The position numbers were made by a program, and so were the translations under genes. A stretch of DNA of 64,000 bases from Pelomonas asaccharophilus_A (GTDB lineage: Bacteria; Pseudomonadota; Gammaproteobacteria; Burkholderiales; Burkholderiaceae_C): positions 248,001-312,000 of the forward strand of contig NZ_JAVDXV010000005.1 of the NCBI RefSeq assembly GCF_031458115.1. Direction: 5' to 3'. The number at the start of each line of letters is the position of its first letter. Position 1 is the stretch's first letter. Below are positions 1 to 8,477 of the stretch, in pieces. The notes below the pieces were generated by a model, which did not search any database, was not told the DNA's origin, and saw nothing but the letters and a program-made list of their open reading frames with translations.

Positions 1-33
1 GGCGGGCACCACAACCTGTTGGAGACATCCCCC

Positions 34-1455
34 ATGACATTGCTGAGATCCCTCATCCGCCCCGTCCTGGCCGGCCTGCTGACCGCCGCCGCCGGACTCG
101 CCCATGCCCAGTGGCAACTCGTCTGGAGCGACGAGTTCAACGGCAGCATCGGCCCCGACTGGGTCTTCGAGACCGGCACCGGCGCCAATGGCTGGGGCAA
201 CAACGAGCTGCAGTACTACCGCCGCGAGAACGCGACGATCGTGAACAACGCGCTGGTCATCACGGCCAAGCGCGAGAACTTCGGCGGCATGGCCTACACA
301 TCGGCCCGCATGAAGACGCAGGGCATCAAGACCTTCAAGTACGGCCGCATCGAGGCGCGCATGAAGCTGCCCTCCTTCCTCGGCGCCTGGCCGGCGTTCT
401 GGATGCTGGGCGCCAACCTGCCGCAGGTCGGCTGGCCGGCCTCCGGCGAGATCGACGTGATGGAGAAGATCAACGACGAGCAGAAGGTCTACGGCACCAT
501 CCACTGGCAGGACCACAACAACCAGTACGCCCAGTACAGCGGCAACGTAGCGACCAGCGTGACCGACTGGCATGTCTACGCGGTGGAATGGGATGCGAGC
601 GCCATCCGCTGGTACGTGGACGGCGTGAAGTACCACGAGGCCAGCATCGCCAACGGCGTCAACGGCACCAGCGAGTTCCACAACGACTTCTTCCTGCTGC
701 TGAACTTCGCCATCGGCGGCAACTGGCCGGGCTTCAACGTCAACACGGCGGCGCTGCCGGCCCAGATGCATGTGGACTATGTGCGCGTGTACGCGCCGGC
801 CACGAGCGGTGTCGCCACGGTCTACCAGCACTGCAACTACACCGGCTACGCGGCCGCGCTGTCCGAAGGCAGCTACACGCGCGCCCAGCTGCAGGCCCGC
901 GGCATCAGCGACAACGATCTGTCGTCTCTGCGTGTGAACGCCGGCTGGCAGGTGCAGCTGTTCGACGGCGACAACTTCAGCGGCGCCAGCGTGACCCGTA
1001 CCGGTGACAGCGGCTGCCTGGTGGACCAGGCCTTCAACGACCGCGCCACGTCCATCGTCGTCTCTCGCGTCGGTACCGGCTGGACGCGCCAGGTCGAGGC
1101 CGAAGCCTTCAACGCCCAGGCCGGCGTGCAGACCGAGGCCTGCACCGAGGGCGGCCAGAACGTCGGCTGGATAGAGACCAACGACTGGATGGCCTACAAC
1201 GGCATCTCGTTCCCGACCAGCGGCGCCTACCGCGTCGAGTACCGTGTGGCCAGCCCGAACGGCGGCACGCTGTCGCTGGACCTGAACGCCGGCAGTGTGC
1301 CGCTGGGCCAGGTGGGCGTGCCCAACACCGGCGGCTGGCAGAACTGGCAGACCGTGTCTCACACGGTGAACATCAATGCCGGCACCTACAACGTCGGCGT
1401 GTTCGCGGCGCAGGGCGGGTGGAACATCAACTGGATCCGTTTCACCAAGCTGTGA
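34..1455 (+). CDS. Exported GH16 beta-glucanase with beta/gamma-crystallin and CBM6-like domains
   Basis: Predicted secreted endo-beta-1,3(4)-glucanase (laminarinase type), 473 residues. A signal peptide ends near residue 25 (GLAHA|QW). The GH16 domain (about 30-255) carries the catalytic motif EIDVME with E139, D141 and E144. A cysteine-containing stretch at about 262-345 looks like a beta/gamma-crystallin domain: it has two Ca-binding-type motifs, DNDLSS and NDRATS. The C-terminal 120 residues (VEAEAF..., ending GWNINWIRFTKL) match a CBM6-like carbohydrate-binding module. The ATG at 34 is chosen over an upstream in-frame TTG at 19 because GGAGA at 21-25 is correctly spaced from it and the signal peptide starts there. 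The gene precedes the lacI regulator and suggests beta-glucan as a substrate of this region. GH16 assignment is firm; exact substrate is inference. Confidence 0.9.
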   Translation: MTLLRSLIRPVLAGLLTAAAGLAHAQWQLVWSDEFNGSIGPDWVFETGTGANGWGNNELQYYRRENATIVNNALVITAKRENFGGMAYTSARMKTQGIKTFKYGRIEARMKLPSFLGAWPAFWMLGANLPQVGWPASGEIDVMEKINDEQKVYGTIHWQDHNNQYAQYSGNVATSVTDWHVYAVEWDASAIRWYVDGVKYHEASIANGVNGTSEFHNDFFLLLNFAIGGNWPGFNVNTAALPAQMHVDYVRVYAPATSGVATVYQHCNYTGYAAALSEGSYTRAQLQARGISDNDLSSLRVNAGWQVQLFDGDNFSGASVTRTGDSGCLVDQAFNDRATSIVVSRVGTGWTRQVEAEAFNAQAGVQTEACTEGGQNVGWIETNDWMAYNGISFPTSGAYRVEYRVASPNGGTLSLDLNAGSVPLGQVGVPNTGGWQNWQTVSHTVNINAGTYNVGVFAAQGGWNINWIRFTKL

Positions 1456-1504
1456 GGACCCCTCGCCCGGTCTGGCGACGCTGAACGCGGGCCAGCCCAG
1501 CCGG

Positions 1505-1600
1505 TCCCCCGAGGGGACGGCGATGCTCGCGGCATTGAGCCGCGAGCACATCGCCCGCAGGCCGGCTTGGGAGCGGCCCGGCGCTCGGCTTGCGCAAAAA
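1505..1600 (+). repeat. Dispersed intergenic repeat, copy 1, with perfect hairpin
   Basis: About 90 bp upstream of the lacI gene recur in inverted orientation at about 18581-18687. The core is a perfect 9-bp stem at 1525-1547: GCTCGCGGC, ATTGA loop, GCCGCGAGC. The second copy has GCTTGCGGC/GCCGCAAGC, so one base pair changed on both sides and pairing is kept. Both copies lie just upstream of a gene and point the same way relative to it. It is translatable in frame with lacI, but that is judged a by-product. Confidence 0.7.
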
Positions 1601-1648
1601 CCATCAATCCGCAGCCCGCCTACACTCGGCCACCTGCCCGGACCCCCG

Positions 1649-2698
1649 ATGAAAGACAAGACGCCCCCCGCCAAGAAAGCGCAGTCAAGCCGCCCCGACG
1701 GCGTCGTCACGCTCGAACAGGTGGCCGAACTGGCCGGCGTGTCGCCCAGCACGGTATCGCGCATCCTGAACGGCACCGCCGCGGTCAGCGAGGCCAAGAA
1801 GGAGGCCGTGGAGGCCGCCATCCGCGAGCTGGGCTTCAGGCCCAACCCGGTGGCCCGTGGCCTGGCCGGCGGCAAGACCATGTCCATCGGCGTGGTCACG
1901 CAGATCATTTCAAGCCCGTTCTATGGCGAAGCGCTGCTGGGCATCGAGCGCGAGCTGGAGCGCGCCGGCTACGTGCCGCTGTTCGTGTCCGGCAACTGGC
2001 ATGAGGACGACGAGCGCAAGGCCATCGAGGCGCTGCTGTCACGCCGGGTCGACGGCATCATCGTGCTGGCCGGCCGGCTGCCCAACGAGCAGCTGGTGAG
2101 CTTGGCCGGCGGCCTGCCCACCGTGGTCGTGGGGCGCCAGGTGCAGGGGCCGCGCATCTACAGCTTCAGCTTCGACAACCGCCTGGGCGCGCGGCTCGCG
2201 ACGCAGCACCTGATCGATCAAGGCCACCGCCGCATCGCCTTCATTGCCGGCGACCTGATGCACGACGACGCCGTCGAGCGCCAGGACGGCTATCTGGCCG
2301 CCATGGCCGCGGCCGGCCTGCCCGTGGAGCCCGACCTGGTCGTGCAGAGCGACTTCACGGCCGCCGGCGGCATGCTCGCCGTCAGCCGGCTGCTGGAGCG
2401 CGACGTGTCCTTCACGGCGCTGTTCGTGTCCAACGACGAAATGGCCATGGGTGCCTGCCTGGGCCTGCACCGCCGCAACCTGCGCGTGCCGGACGACGTC
2501 TCCATGGTGGGCTTTGACGATGTCGTCATGGCCCGCTACACGATGCCGCCGCTGACCACCGTGCGCCAGTCGGTCTACGAGATCGGCACCGAAGCCGCCG
2601 CCGCCATGCTGGCCATGCTGCGCGGCGAGCAGCCCAAAGCGCAGCCGCCCGGGCCCGAGCTGATCGTGCGCGAGAGTACGCGCCGCCTGCTGCGCTGA
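1649..2698 (+). CDS. LacI-family transcriptional regulator
   Basis: Sugar-responsive repressor of 349 residues, the normal size for the family. The N-terminal helix-turn-helix plus hinge helix covers about residues 25-85 (VTLEQVAELAGVSPSTVSRILN, then FRPNPVARGLAGG). A periplasmic-binding-protein-like sugar domain follows to the C-terminus (IGVVTQ..., FDDVVMARYTMPPLTTVRQ). An in-frame extension upstream to 1376 is rejected: it runs through the GH16 3' end and the intergenic repeat, and the ATG at 1649 gives the standard N-terminus. Three LacI-type palindromes lie downstream, before the TBDR gene, so it probably represses the TBDR-halogenase operon and perhaps GH16. The effector is unknown; a beta-glucan oligosaccharide is a guess from the neighbour. 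Confidence 0.9.
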   Translation: MKDKTPPAKKAQSSRPDGVVTLEQVAELAGVSPSTVSRILNGTAAVSEAKKEAVEAAIRELGFRPNPVARGLAGGKTMSIGVVTQIISSPFYGEALLGIERELERAGYVPLFVSGNWHEDDERKAIEALLSRRVDGIIVLAGRLPNEQLVSLAGGLPTVVVGRQVQGPRIYSFSFDNRLGARLATQHLIDQGHRRIAFIAGDLMHDDAVERQDGYLAAMAAAGLPVEPDLVVQSDFTAAGGMLAVSRLLERDVSFTALFVSNDEMAMGACLGLHRRNLRVPDDVSMVGFDDVVMARYTMPPLTTVRQSVYEIGTEAAAAMLAMLRGEQPKAQPPGPELIVRESTRRLLR

Positions 2699-2792
2699 CT
2701 CCCCTCGCCCGCGCGCGCCGCGGGTGCCACCCTCTGTTGTACGGCTGGGGTAAACCATGTGGCCGCTGCACCGGATAGTCTTCATCATTCAA

Positions 2793-2806
2793 TGAAAGCG
2801 CTTTCA
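2793..2806. promoter_or_regulatory. LacI-type operator 1
   Basis: Perfect 14-bp palindrome TGAAAGCGCTTTCA with the central CG typical of LacI-family operators. It lies about 95 bp downstream of the lacI stop and 207 bp upstream of the identical site at 3000, a spacing compatible with DNA looping. Confidence 0.75.
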
Positions 2807-2973
2807 GAAGGCGCGTTTTCAGCGTGCCTGCGTCAGGGGCGGACTGCTGCCTGACCGAAACGGAGTTTCGATCCCACCGGGACGAAACCGCCGTTCCGGC
2901 AGGCCGCAGCGACTGCGATACCCACGGTCCCAACTGTTGCCTACAAGCTGCGGACCAAGGGTGTTGCCTAGTT

Positions 2974-2987
2974 TGAAAGCGCTGCCA
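2974..2987. promoter_or_regulatory. LacI-type operator 2 (imperfect)
   Basis: TGAAAGCGCTGCCA matches the left half of the palindrome exactly and the right half partly. It overlaps the putative -35 element of the TBDR promoter. Confidence 0.5.
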
Positions 2988-2999
2988 ATCAAGTATTGT

Positions 3000-3013
3000 T
3001 GAAAGCGCTTTCA
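3000..3013. promoter_or_regulatory. LacI-type operator 3
   Basis: Second perfect copy of TGAAAGCGCTTTCA, immediately downstream of a putative -10 (TATTGT at 2994-2999) and 48 bp before the TBDR start codon. Bound repressor here would block transcription of the TBDR-halogenase operon. Confidence 0.8.
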
Positions 3014-3061
3014 GTCCTTTCGGGGACGTCACGACAAGATCACAACTCAGGAGACAAGTGA

Positions 3062-6043
3062 ATGAGACACCCTCGTCCCGCCCTTCGCATGACCCGTCTG
3101 GCTGCTGCCAGCGGTCTGCTGTTCGTGGGCGCCGCGGCCCAGGCACAGAACGCACCCACCGTCGGCACGGTCGCGCCCCAGGCGATGGCCAGCACCACGC
3201 AGCTGGAGACCGTCGTCGTGACGGGCATCCGCCGCTCGCTGGAGTCCTCGGTCAACCTGAAGCGCCAGGCCTCGGGTCTGGTCGACGGCATCGTGGCCGA
3301 AGACATCGGCAAGTTCCCCGACACCAACCTCGCTGAATCGCTGAGCCGCATTTCCGGCGTGTCCATCGACCGCAACAACGGCGAAGGCACGCGCGTCACC
3401 GTGCGCGGCATGGGCCCCGACTTCAACCTGGTGCTGCTGAACGGCCGCCAGATGCCCGGCGCCAGCATTGATAGCAGTGCACCGGCCTCGCGCTCGTTCG
3501 ACTTCTCCAACCTCGCGTCCGACGGCGTCGCCGCGCTGGAGGTCTACAAGACCAGCCGCGCCGCCAGCCCCACGGGCGGCATGGGCGCCACCATCAACGT
3601 GCGCACGCCGCGTCCGTTCGATACCAAGGAAACCATCGCCCAGGTCGGCGTGAAGTTCGTCAACGACGAATCCGCCAGTCGCTCGCCCGGTGAGCAGAAG
3701 GGCAAGAGCGTCACGCCCGAACTGAACGGCATCTACAGCACGCAGACCGCCGACGGCATGTTCGGCATCGCGCTGATCGGCACCTACCAGGAGCGCGACT
3801 CCGGCTACAACCAGGCCACCGTGCCCAACGGCTGGAAGAGCTGGGTGGGCAACGAAGGCGGCTGGGGCGCCCTGCCCGCCGGACCGTCGACCACCATAAA
3901 GAATCGTCCGGGCCCGACGGATCTCTACAGCGTTCCGCAGAACATCAACTACGCCTTCGTCGGCATCCACCGCGAGCGCCTGAACGGCCAGCTGGTGCTG
4001 CAGGCCCGCCCGGTGAAGGACGTGACCGCGACGCTGGACTTCGTCATGTCGGAGCAGAAGTTCACGCAGCGCCGCAACGACATCTCGGCCTGGTTCAACT
4101 ATGGCGGCCAGTTCGGTGAGTTCAGCCAAGGTTCGCCGTCGTCGCCGCTGATCTATGGCGAAGGCTTCAACGGTGCTGACCTGGCGATGGGCACCTCGCG
4201 CATCAACACGAAGAACAAGAACCGCTCCGTCGGCCTGAACCTGAAGTGGAAGGCCACCGACGCGCTGAGCTTCGACTTCGACGCCCACCGCTCCACCGCC
4301 ACGTCCGGCGCCGCCGACGACCTGGGCACCGCTGTGACGATGGGCACCGCCGCCTTTGTGCGTGGCAACACCTTCGTCGACTTCAGCAACAAGTTCCCGG
4401 TGATGAACATCGCCGGCACCGGCACGCTGAGCCCGGCCAGCATGGAGCTGCAGGGCACGGTGTTCGGCAACAGCTACCACCGCAACCAGGTCAGCCAGGT
4501 GCAGGCCCGCGGCAACTGGAAGATCAACGCCGACAGCAGCCTGGACTTTGGCCTGACGCTGACCGAGGTCGACAACCGCTCGGCCTTCTCCAATGTGCAG
4601 CGCGACACCTGGGGCGCCAACATCGCCGGCGGTCCGGCCGCGATGCCGGACAACATCTTCAAGCTGGACTCCATCAGCAAGTACTTCGAGCGCATTCCGG
4701 GCTCGGGTGACTCGCGGATGTTCAACCAGATGTTCAACTTCAACTTCGAGGACCTGCGCGCAGCAGCCATCAAGCAGTTGGGCTCCGACGCGCTGCTGAA
4801 GGCCTCGTGGGACTTCGTTGACGACTTCCGGACAAAGGAAACGTCGGAAGCCCTGTTCGGCCAATACAACCTGGCCTGGGACTGGGGTGTTCCTATGGAC
4901 GCGGCTGTCGGCGTCCGCTACGAGCGCACCAAGGTCCATTCGCCGTCCACCGAGAAAATCCCCGTGGCTGCTGCAGCCTGGGTCGCCGACAACGAAGTTC
5001 CCATCAGCTTCTCGGGCTCTCGTTCCGCGTCCAAGGACGGCAAGTACGACTATGTGCTGCCCTCCATCGACCTCAGCGCAGACCTGACGAACGACACCAA
5101 GCTGCGCTTCAGCTACGGCCACTCCATCGGTCGTCCGGGCTGGAACGCCATCCAGGGCGGTCAGCGCATCAACCAGTTGGCCCGCGTGGATGGCGGCGAG
5201 GCCTCCGTTGGCAACCCCAACCTGCGGCCGCTGCACTCGCGCAACCTCGACTTCTCCGCGGAGCACTATTACGCCAAGAGCAGCTATGTCGCCGCGAGCT
5301 ACTTCCGCAAGAGTCTGAAGGACTACAACGAAGGCATCAACGAGAGCGTCTCGCTGTTCGACGTGCGCACCCCCATTGGCGGCGCTCTGTACAACGAAGC
5401 AAACACGGCCGGCAACTGCGCGGGCAACACGAACTGCATCCGCACGTGGATCTTCGCCAACCGCGCGACTGCTCCCGGCGTTGCCGCACGCCCCGATCTG
5501 GGTCCGGCCATTGGCACGATCACCGCCCAGCCCACTGACCCGCTGCTGATGTTCAAGCGAGCCAACTTCGTCAACAACACCCGCCGCTCCACCATCAACG
5601 GCATCGAGCTGAACGCGCAACACACGTTCAGCAACGGCTTCGGCGTGTCGGCCAACTTCACGAAGGTTCGTTCCGACCTGGACTACGACCTCGCCAAGAA
5701 GGGCAGCCAGACCGACGTGCTGGTGGGCATGGGCGACTCGGGCAACCTGGTCGGCTTCTACGAGAACGAGACCTTCAGCGTCCGCGCGGCCTACAACTGG
5801 CGTGGCAAGTTCCTCGTCGCCAACTACGGTGGCGCGGAAGGTGCGCAGCCGCTGTATGTCGAGCCCTACGGCCAGTGGGACGTGAGCGCAGGCTACAACT
5901 TCAACAAGCACCTGCGCTTCCAGATCGAAGCCATCAACCTGACGGACGAGTACACCCGCACCCATCTGCGGACCGAGCATCAACTGGGTGGCGTCACCCA
6001 GCTGGGCCGCCGCATCATGGTCGGCGCGCGCTACAAGTTCTGA
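3062..6043 (+). CDS. TonB-dependent receptor, oligosaccharide type
   Basis: Outer-membrane receptor of 993 residues for energised uptake of a carbohydrate ligand. A signal peptide ends near residue 29 (GAAAQAQ). A TonB-box-like stretch (LETVVVTGIR) and plug domain follow (ADGIVAEDIG-type segment, ISGVSIDRN, VTVRGMGPDFNLVLLNGRQ). The 22-strand barrel ends with the terminal aromatic residue ...VGARYKF. The plug wording is that of the large TBDR family common in Xanthomonas and Caulobacter sugar loci. AGGAGACAAG precedes the ATG. Expression is probably controlled by the LacI protein through the operators just upstream. It is the first gene of a set continuing into the halogenase/SapC/cupin cassette, with a terminator in between. 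The ligand is not visible from sequence. Confidence 0.93.
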   Translation: MRHPRPALRMTRLAAASGLLFVGAAAQAQNAPTVGTVAPQAMASTTQLETVVVTGIRRSLESSVNLKRQASGLVDGIVAEDIGKFPDTNLAESLSRISGVSIDRNNGEGTRVTVRGMGPDFNLVLLNGRQMPGASIDSSAPASRSFDFSNLASDGVAALEVYKTSRAASPTGGMGATINVRTPRPFDTKETIAQVGVKFVNDESASRSPGEQKGKSVTPELNGIYSTQTADGMFGIALIGTYQERDSGYNQATVPNGWKSWVGNEGGWGALPAGPSTTIKNRPGPTDLYSVPQNINYAFVGIHRERLNGQLVLQARPVKDVTATLDFVMSEQKFTQRRNDISAWFNYGGQFGEFSQGSPSSPLIYGEGFNGADLAMGTSRINTKNKNRSVGLNLKWKATDALSFDFDAHRSTATSGAADDLGTAVTMGTAAFVRGNTFVDFSNKFPVMNIAGTGTLSPASMELQGTVFGNSYHRNQVSQVQARGNWKINADSSLDFGLTLTEVDNRSAFSNVQRDTWGANIAGGPAAMPDNIFKLDSISKYFERIPGSGDSRMFNQMFNFNFEDLRAAAIKQLGSDALLKASWDFVDDFRTKETSEALFGQYNLAWDWGVPMDAAVGVRYERTKVHSPSTEKIPVAAAAWVADNEVPISFSGSRSASKDGKYDYVLPSIDLSADLTNDTKLRFSYGHSIGRPGWNAIQGGQRINQLARVDGGEASVGNPNLRPLHSRNLDFSAEHYYAKSSYVAASYFRKSLKDYNEGINESVSLFDVRTPIGGALYNEANTAGNCAGNTNCIRTWIFANRATAPGVAARPDLGPAIGTITAQPTDPLLMFKRANFVNNTRRSTINGIELNAQHTFSNGFGVSANFTKVRSDLDYDLAKKGSQTDVLVGMGDSGNLVGFYENETFSVRAAYNWRGKFLVANYGGAEGAQPLYVEPYGQWDVSAGYNFNKHLRFQIEAINLTDEYTRTHLRTEHQLGGVTQLGRRIMVGARYKF

Positions 6044-6055
6044 GCCTGAGAGCCC

Positions 6056-6076
6056 GGGCCGGACGGCGTCCGGCCC
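6056..6076 (+). terminator. Hairpin after TBDR gene
   Basis: Perfect 9-bp stem GGGCCGGAC/GTCCGGCCC with a 3-nt loop, 13 nt after the TBDR stop. No U-run follows, so it may stabilise the mRNA end or aid attenuation rather than terminate alone. Confidence 0.45.
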
Positions 6077-6189
6077 GCCCCTCCTTCGGGGGCAAGGAAA
6101 GTCAGGATCACACCCGGCTTCCTTGTGGTGCACAGTCTGGTTCGGCGGCGCTTGCGCTCTGGGGTGCCGCTCTTGTTCGCCGTTTGGCG

Positions 6190-6212
6190 AGGCCGCGCGA
6201 GCGGCTTTTTTT
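6190..6212 (+). terminator. Rho-independent terminator directly before the halogenase start
   Basis: GCCGC, GCGA tetraloop, GCGGC, followed by seven T residues (6206-6212). It ends 18 nt before the GTG start of the next gene, leaving no room for a new promoter, so downstream genes should be expressed by read-through at a lower level than the TBDR. Confidence 0.7.
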
Positions 6213-6230
6213 GTTTCTGGATGACCTGCC

Positions 6231-7760
6231 GTGAGCGACCCAATTCATGACGTGCTCGTACTGGGCGGCGGTTCTGCCGGCTGGCTGGTCGCGGCGCTGC
6301 TGGCCGCCGAGCATCCCGAACTGCGCGTCACGCTGATCGAATCCAGCGAGGTGCCCATCATCGGCGTCGGCGAAGGCACCTGGCCGTCCATGCGCGACAC
6401 GCTGCGCCGCATCGGCCTGTCAGAGACCGATTTCGTGCGCCGCTGTCAGGTCTCGTTCAAGCAGGGCTCGCGCTTCGACGGCTGGGCGACCGGCACGGCC
6501 GGCGAGCACTACTACCACCCCTTCATGCTGCCGGTGGGCCATGGCGACGTGGACGCCGTGCCGGCCTGGCTGGCCGCCGAGCCTGCCACGGCCTTTGCCA
6601 ATGCCGTCAGCCCGTCGCCGCAGCTGTGCGACAGCGGCCGCGCGCCCAAGCAGGCGCAGACCCCCGAATTCGGCGCCGTCGCCAACTACGCCTATCACTT
6701 CGATGCCGGCCTGTTCGGCCAGGCGCTGCGCGAGCACGCGGTCAGCCAGCTGAACGTGCGCCACGTCGTCGATCACGTCGATGCCGTGCTGACCAAGGAC
6801 GATGGAGACATCGCCGCGCTGCAGACCCGCGCCCACGGCGCCCTCGCGGCCGACCTCTTCATCGACTGCTCGGGCCTCGCCGCGCGCCTCATCGGCCAGC
6901 ACTTCGGCGTGCCGCTGAAGAGCGAGCGCGACGTGCTGTTCAACGACGCCGCCCTCGCGCTGCAAGTGCCCTACGCCACGCCCGACGCGCCGCTGGCCTC
7001 GGTCACCATCGCCACCGCCTGGAGCAAGGGCTGGATCTGGGACATCGGCCTGCCGTCGCGCCGTGGCGTCGGTGCCGTCTACTCGCGGGCCCATGCCAGC
7101 GACGATGAGGCGCACGCCGCGCTGCAGGCCTATCTGGACCGTAGCGGCGCTCCGCCTGAGCGCGGCACGCCGCGGCCCATCCGTTTCGACCCTGGTTACC
7201 GCGAGCGCTTCTGGGTGCGCAACTGCGTGGCCATCGGCCTGTCCAGCGGCTTCATCGAACCGCTGGAAGCCTCCGCGCTGGCGCTGGTGGAACTGTCGGC
7301 CCAGCGCCTGTGCGACGAACTGCCCATGAGCCGCGCCGGCATGGACGCCGTCGCGCGCCGCTTCAACGACGACTTTGCCTACCGCTGGTCGCGCGTCATC
7401 GACTTCCTGAAGCTGCACTACGCGCTCAGCCAACGCGACGACAGCGATTACTGGCGCGCCCACCGCGACCCGGCCACCTGGCCCGAGCGGCTGCGCGAAC
7501 TGCTGCCGCTTTGGCGGCTGCGCCCGCCGGCCCGACACGACTTCGGCCGCATCGACGAGGTCTTCCCTGCGGCCAGCTACCAGTACATCCTCTACGGCAT
7601 GGGTTTTCGCCCTGACAGCCCCATCGCCTCTGCCGCCAAACTGCAGGCGGGCCGCGCCTGTTTCGACGAGGCGGCCCGCCAGGTGCGCCGCCTCGTGCCG
7701 GCGCTGCCCAGCCACCGCGCCCTCATCCAACACATCCTTCAGCACGGCCTGCCGTCATGA
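6231..7760 (+). CDS. FAD-dependent tryptophan-halogenase family protein (first)
   Basis: Flavin-dependent halogenase-like protein, 509 residues, the usual length for PF04820 proteins. The FAD-binding GGGSAG motif is near residue 12, and the GVGEGTWPS segment follows. The lysine that forms the reactive chloramine in characterised members aligns with K77 (SFKQG), and the SGFIEPLEAS segment carries the conserved glutamate. The family signature WxWxIP is altered to W268-I-W270-D-I-G-L-P. It has a GTG start and no signal peptide, so it is cytoplasmic. It overlaps the SapC gene by 4 bp (ATGA). No flavin reductase partner is seen nearby. Family membership is firm; halogenation of any particular substrate is not established, and free tryptophan is unlikely given the context. 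Confidence 0.88.
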   Translation: MSDPIHDVLVLGGGSAGWLVAALLAAEHPELRVTLIESSEVPIIGVGEGTWPSMRDTLRRIGLSETDFVRRCQVSFKQGSRFDGWATGTAGEHYYHPFMLPVGHGDVDAVPAWLAAEPATAFANAVSPSPQLCDSGRAPKQAQTPEFGAVANYAYHFDAGLFGQALREHAVSQLNVRHVVDHVDAVLTKDDGDIAALQTRAHGALAADLFIDCSGLAARLIGQHFGVPLKSERDVLFNDAALALQVPYATPDAPLASVTIATAWSKGWIWDIGLPSRRGVGAVYSRAHASDDEAHAALQAYLDRSGAPPERGTPRPIRFDPGYRERFWVRNCVAIGLSSGFIEPLEASALALVELSAQRLCDELPMSRAGMDAVARRFNDDFAYRWSRVIDFLKLHYALSQRDDSDYWRAHRDPATWPERLRELLPLWRLRPPARHDFGRIDEVFPAASYQYILYGMGFRPDSPIASAAKLQAGRACFDEAARQVRRLVPALPSHRALIQHILQHGLPS

Positions 7761-8476
7761 CCCGTCCCGCTGCCCTCAACAACGTCGCCCACCGCCACCT
7801 GCGCGTGCGCACCGAACGCTCCGCCGCCCTGGGCGACGCGCGCCGGTCCGTGCTGGCCCTGCCCGCCGAATTCCGCCAGCTGCAGGCCCATTTCCCCATC
7901 GTCTTCCAGCATGTCGATGGCGAAGCTGGCTTCCAGCCCATCGTGCTGATGGGCCTGGAAGAAGGCCAGAACCTCTACCTGACCGAGCAGGGCTGGGATG
8001 CGCCCGTGGTGCCCATGGCGCTGCAACGCGACCCCTTCATGATCGGCCGCAGCGGCGACGACCTGCAGCTGCACATCGACCTGGACAGCCCACGCCTCGT
8101 GGCCGAAGGCGACGCCGAATCCGGCACCGCCATCTTCATGCCGCACGGCGGCCACAGCGACTACCTGGACCACGTCGTCGACCTGCTGGAGCACCTGCAT
8201 GCCCAGGCCCAGCACCTGCCGGCGTTCATCGCGGCGCTGACCCGCCACCAGCTGCTCGAGCCCTTCGCGCTGGACATAGCGCTGCCCGATGGCGAGCAAG
8301 GCCGTATCTCGGGCCTGTACACCATCCACGAAGAGCGCCTGGCCGCGCTGCCCGGCGACGCGCTGGAGGCGCTGCAGCGCGAAGGCCATCTGCTGCCCAT
8401 CTACATGCAGCTGGCGTCGCTGATGCAGCTGCAAGGCCTGCTGGAGCGGCATACCCGCGCCGTCGCACGGGGCTGA
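7757..8476 (+). CDS. SapC family protein
   Basis: Protein of 239 residues resembling the PF07277 SapC family: N-terminal segment LNNVAHRHLRV, a middle part containing YPV/ALP-like PAEFRQLQAHFPIVF, then FMIGRSGDDLQLHIDLDSPRLV and the C-terminal LPIYMQLASLMQL. The name comes from a Campylobacter surface-layer protein, but the biochemical role of these proteobacterial relatives is unknown. No signal peptide or membrane segment is apparent. The 4-bp overlap with the upstream halogenase and 1-bp gap to the cupin gene show translational coupling, so it should act with them. Confidence 0.85.
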   Translation: MTRPAALNNVAHRHLRVRTERSAALGDARRSVLALPAEFRQLQAHFPIVFQHVDGEAGFQPIVLMGLEEGQNLYLTEQGWDAPVVPMALQRDPFMIGRSGDDLQLHIDLDSPRLVAEGDAESGTAIFMPHGGHSDYLDHVVDLLEHLHAQAQHLPAFIAALTRHQLLEPFALDIALPDGEQGRISGLYTIHEERLAALPGDALEALQREGHLLPIYMQLASLMQLQGLLERHTRAVARG

Positions 8477-8477
8477 C

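Larger units (their letters stand above)
2699..3061. other. Intergenic regulatory region upstream of the first TBDR
   Basis: 363 bp without a credible gene. It contains two perfect 14-bp LacI-type palindromes and one half-matching copy. A weak promoter-like pair, TTGAAA at 2973-2978 and TATTGT at 2994-2999 (15-bp spacing), lies between the last two. A good ribosome-binding site, AGGAGACAAG, lies just before the TBDR start. Confidence 0.6.

Noticed and set aside
1376..1648. N-terminal extension of the LacI regulator
   Set aside because: Runs through the GH16 end and a non-coding dispersed repeat; the ATG at 1649 gives the family N-terminus.
3047..6133. 1028-aa open frame antisense to the first TBDR
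   Set aside because: Shadow frame of a GC-rich gene: composition is Val/Ala/Gly/His/Arg-rich with no domain, while the opposite strand is an intact TBDR.
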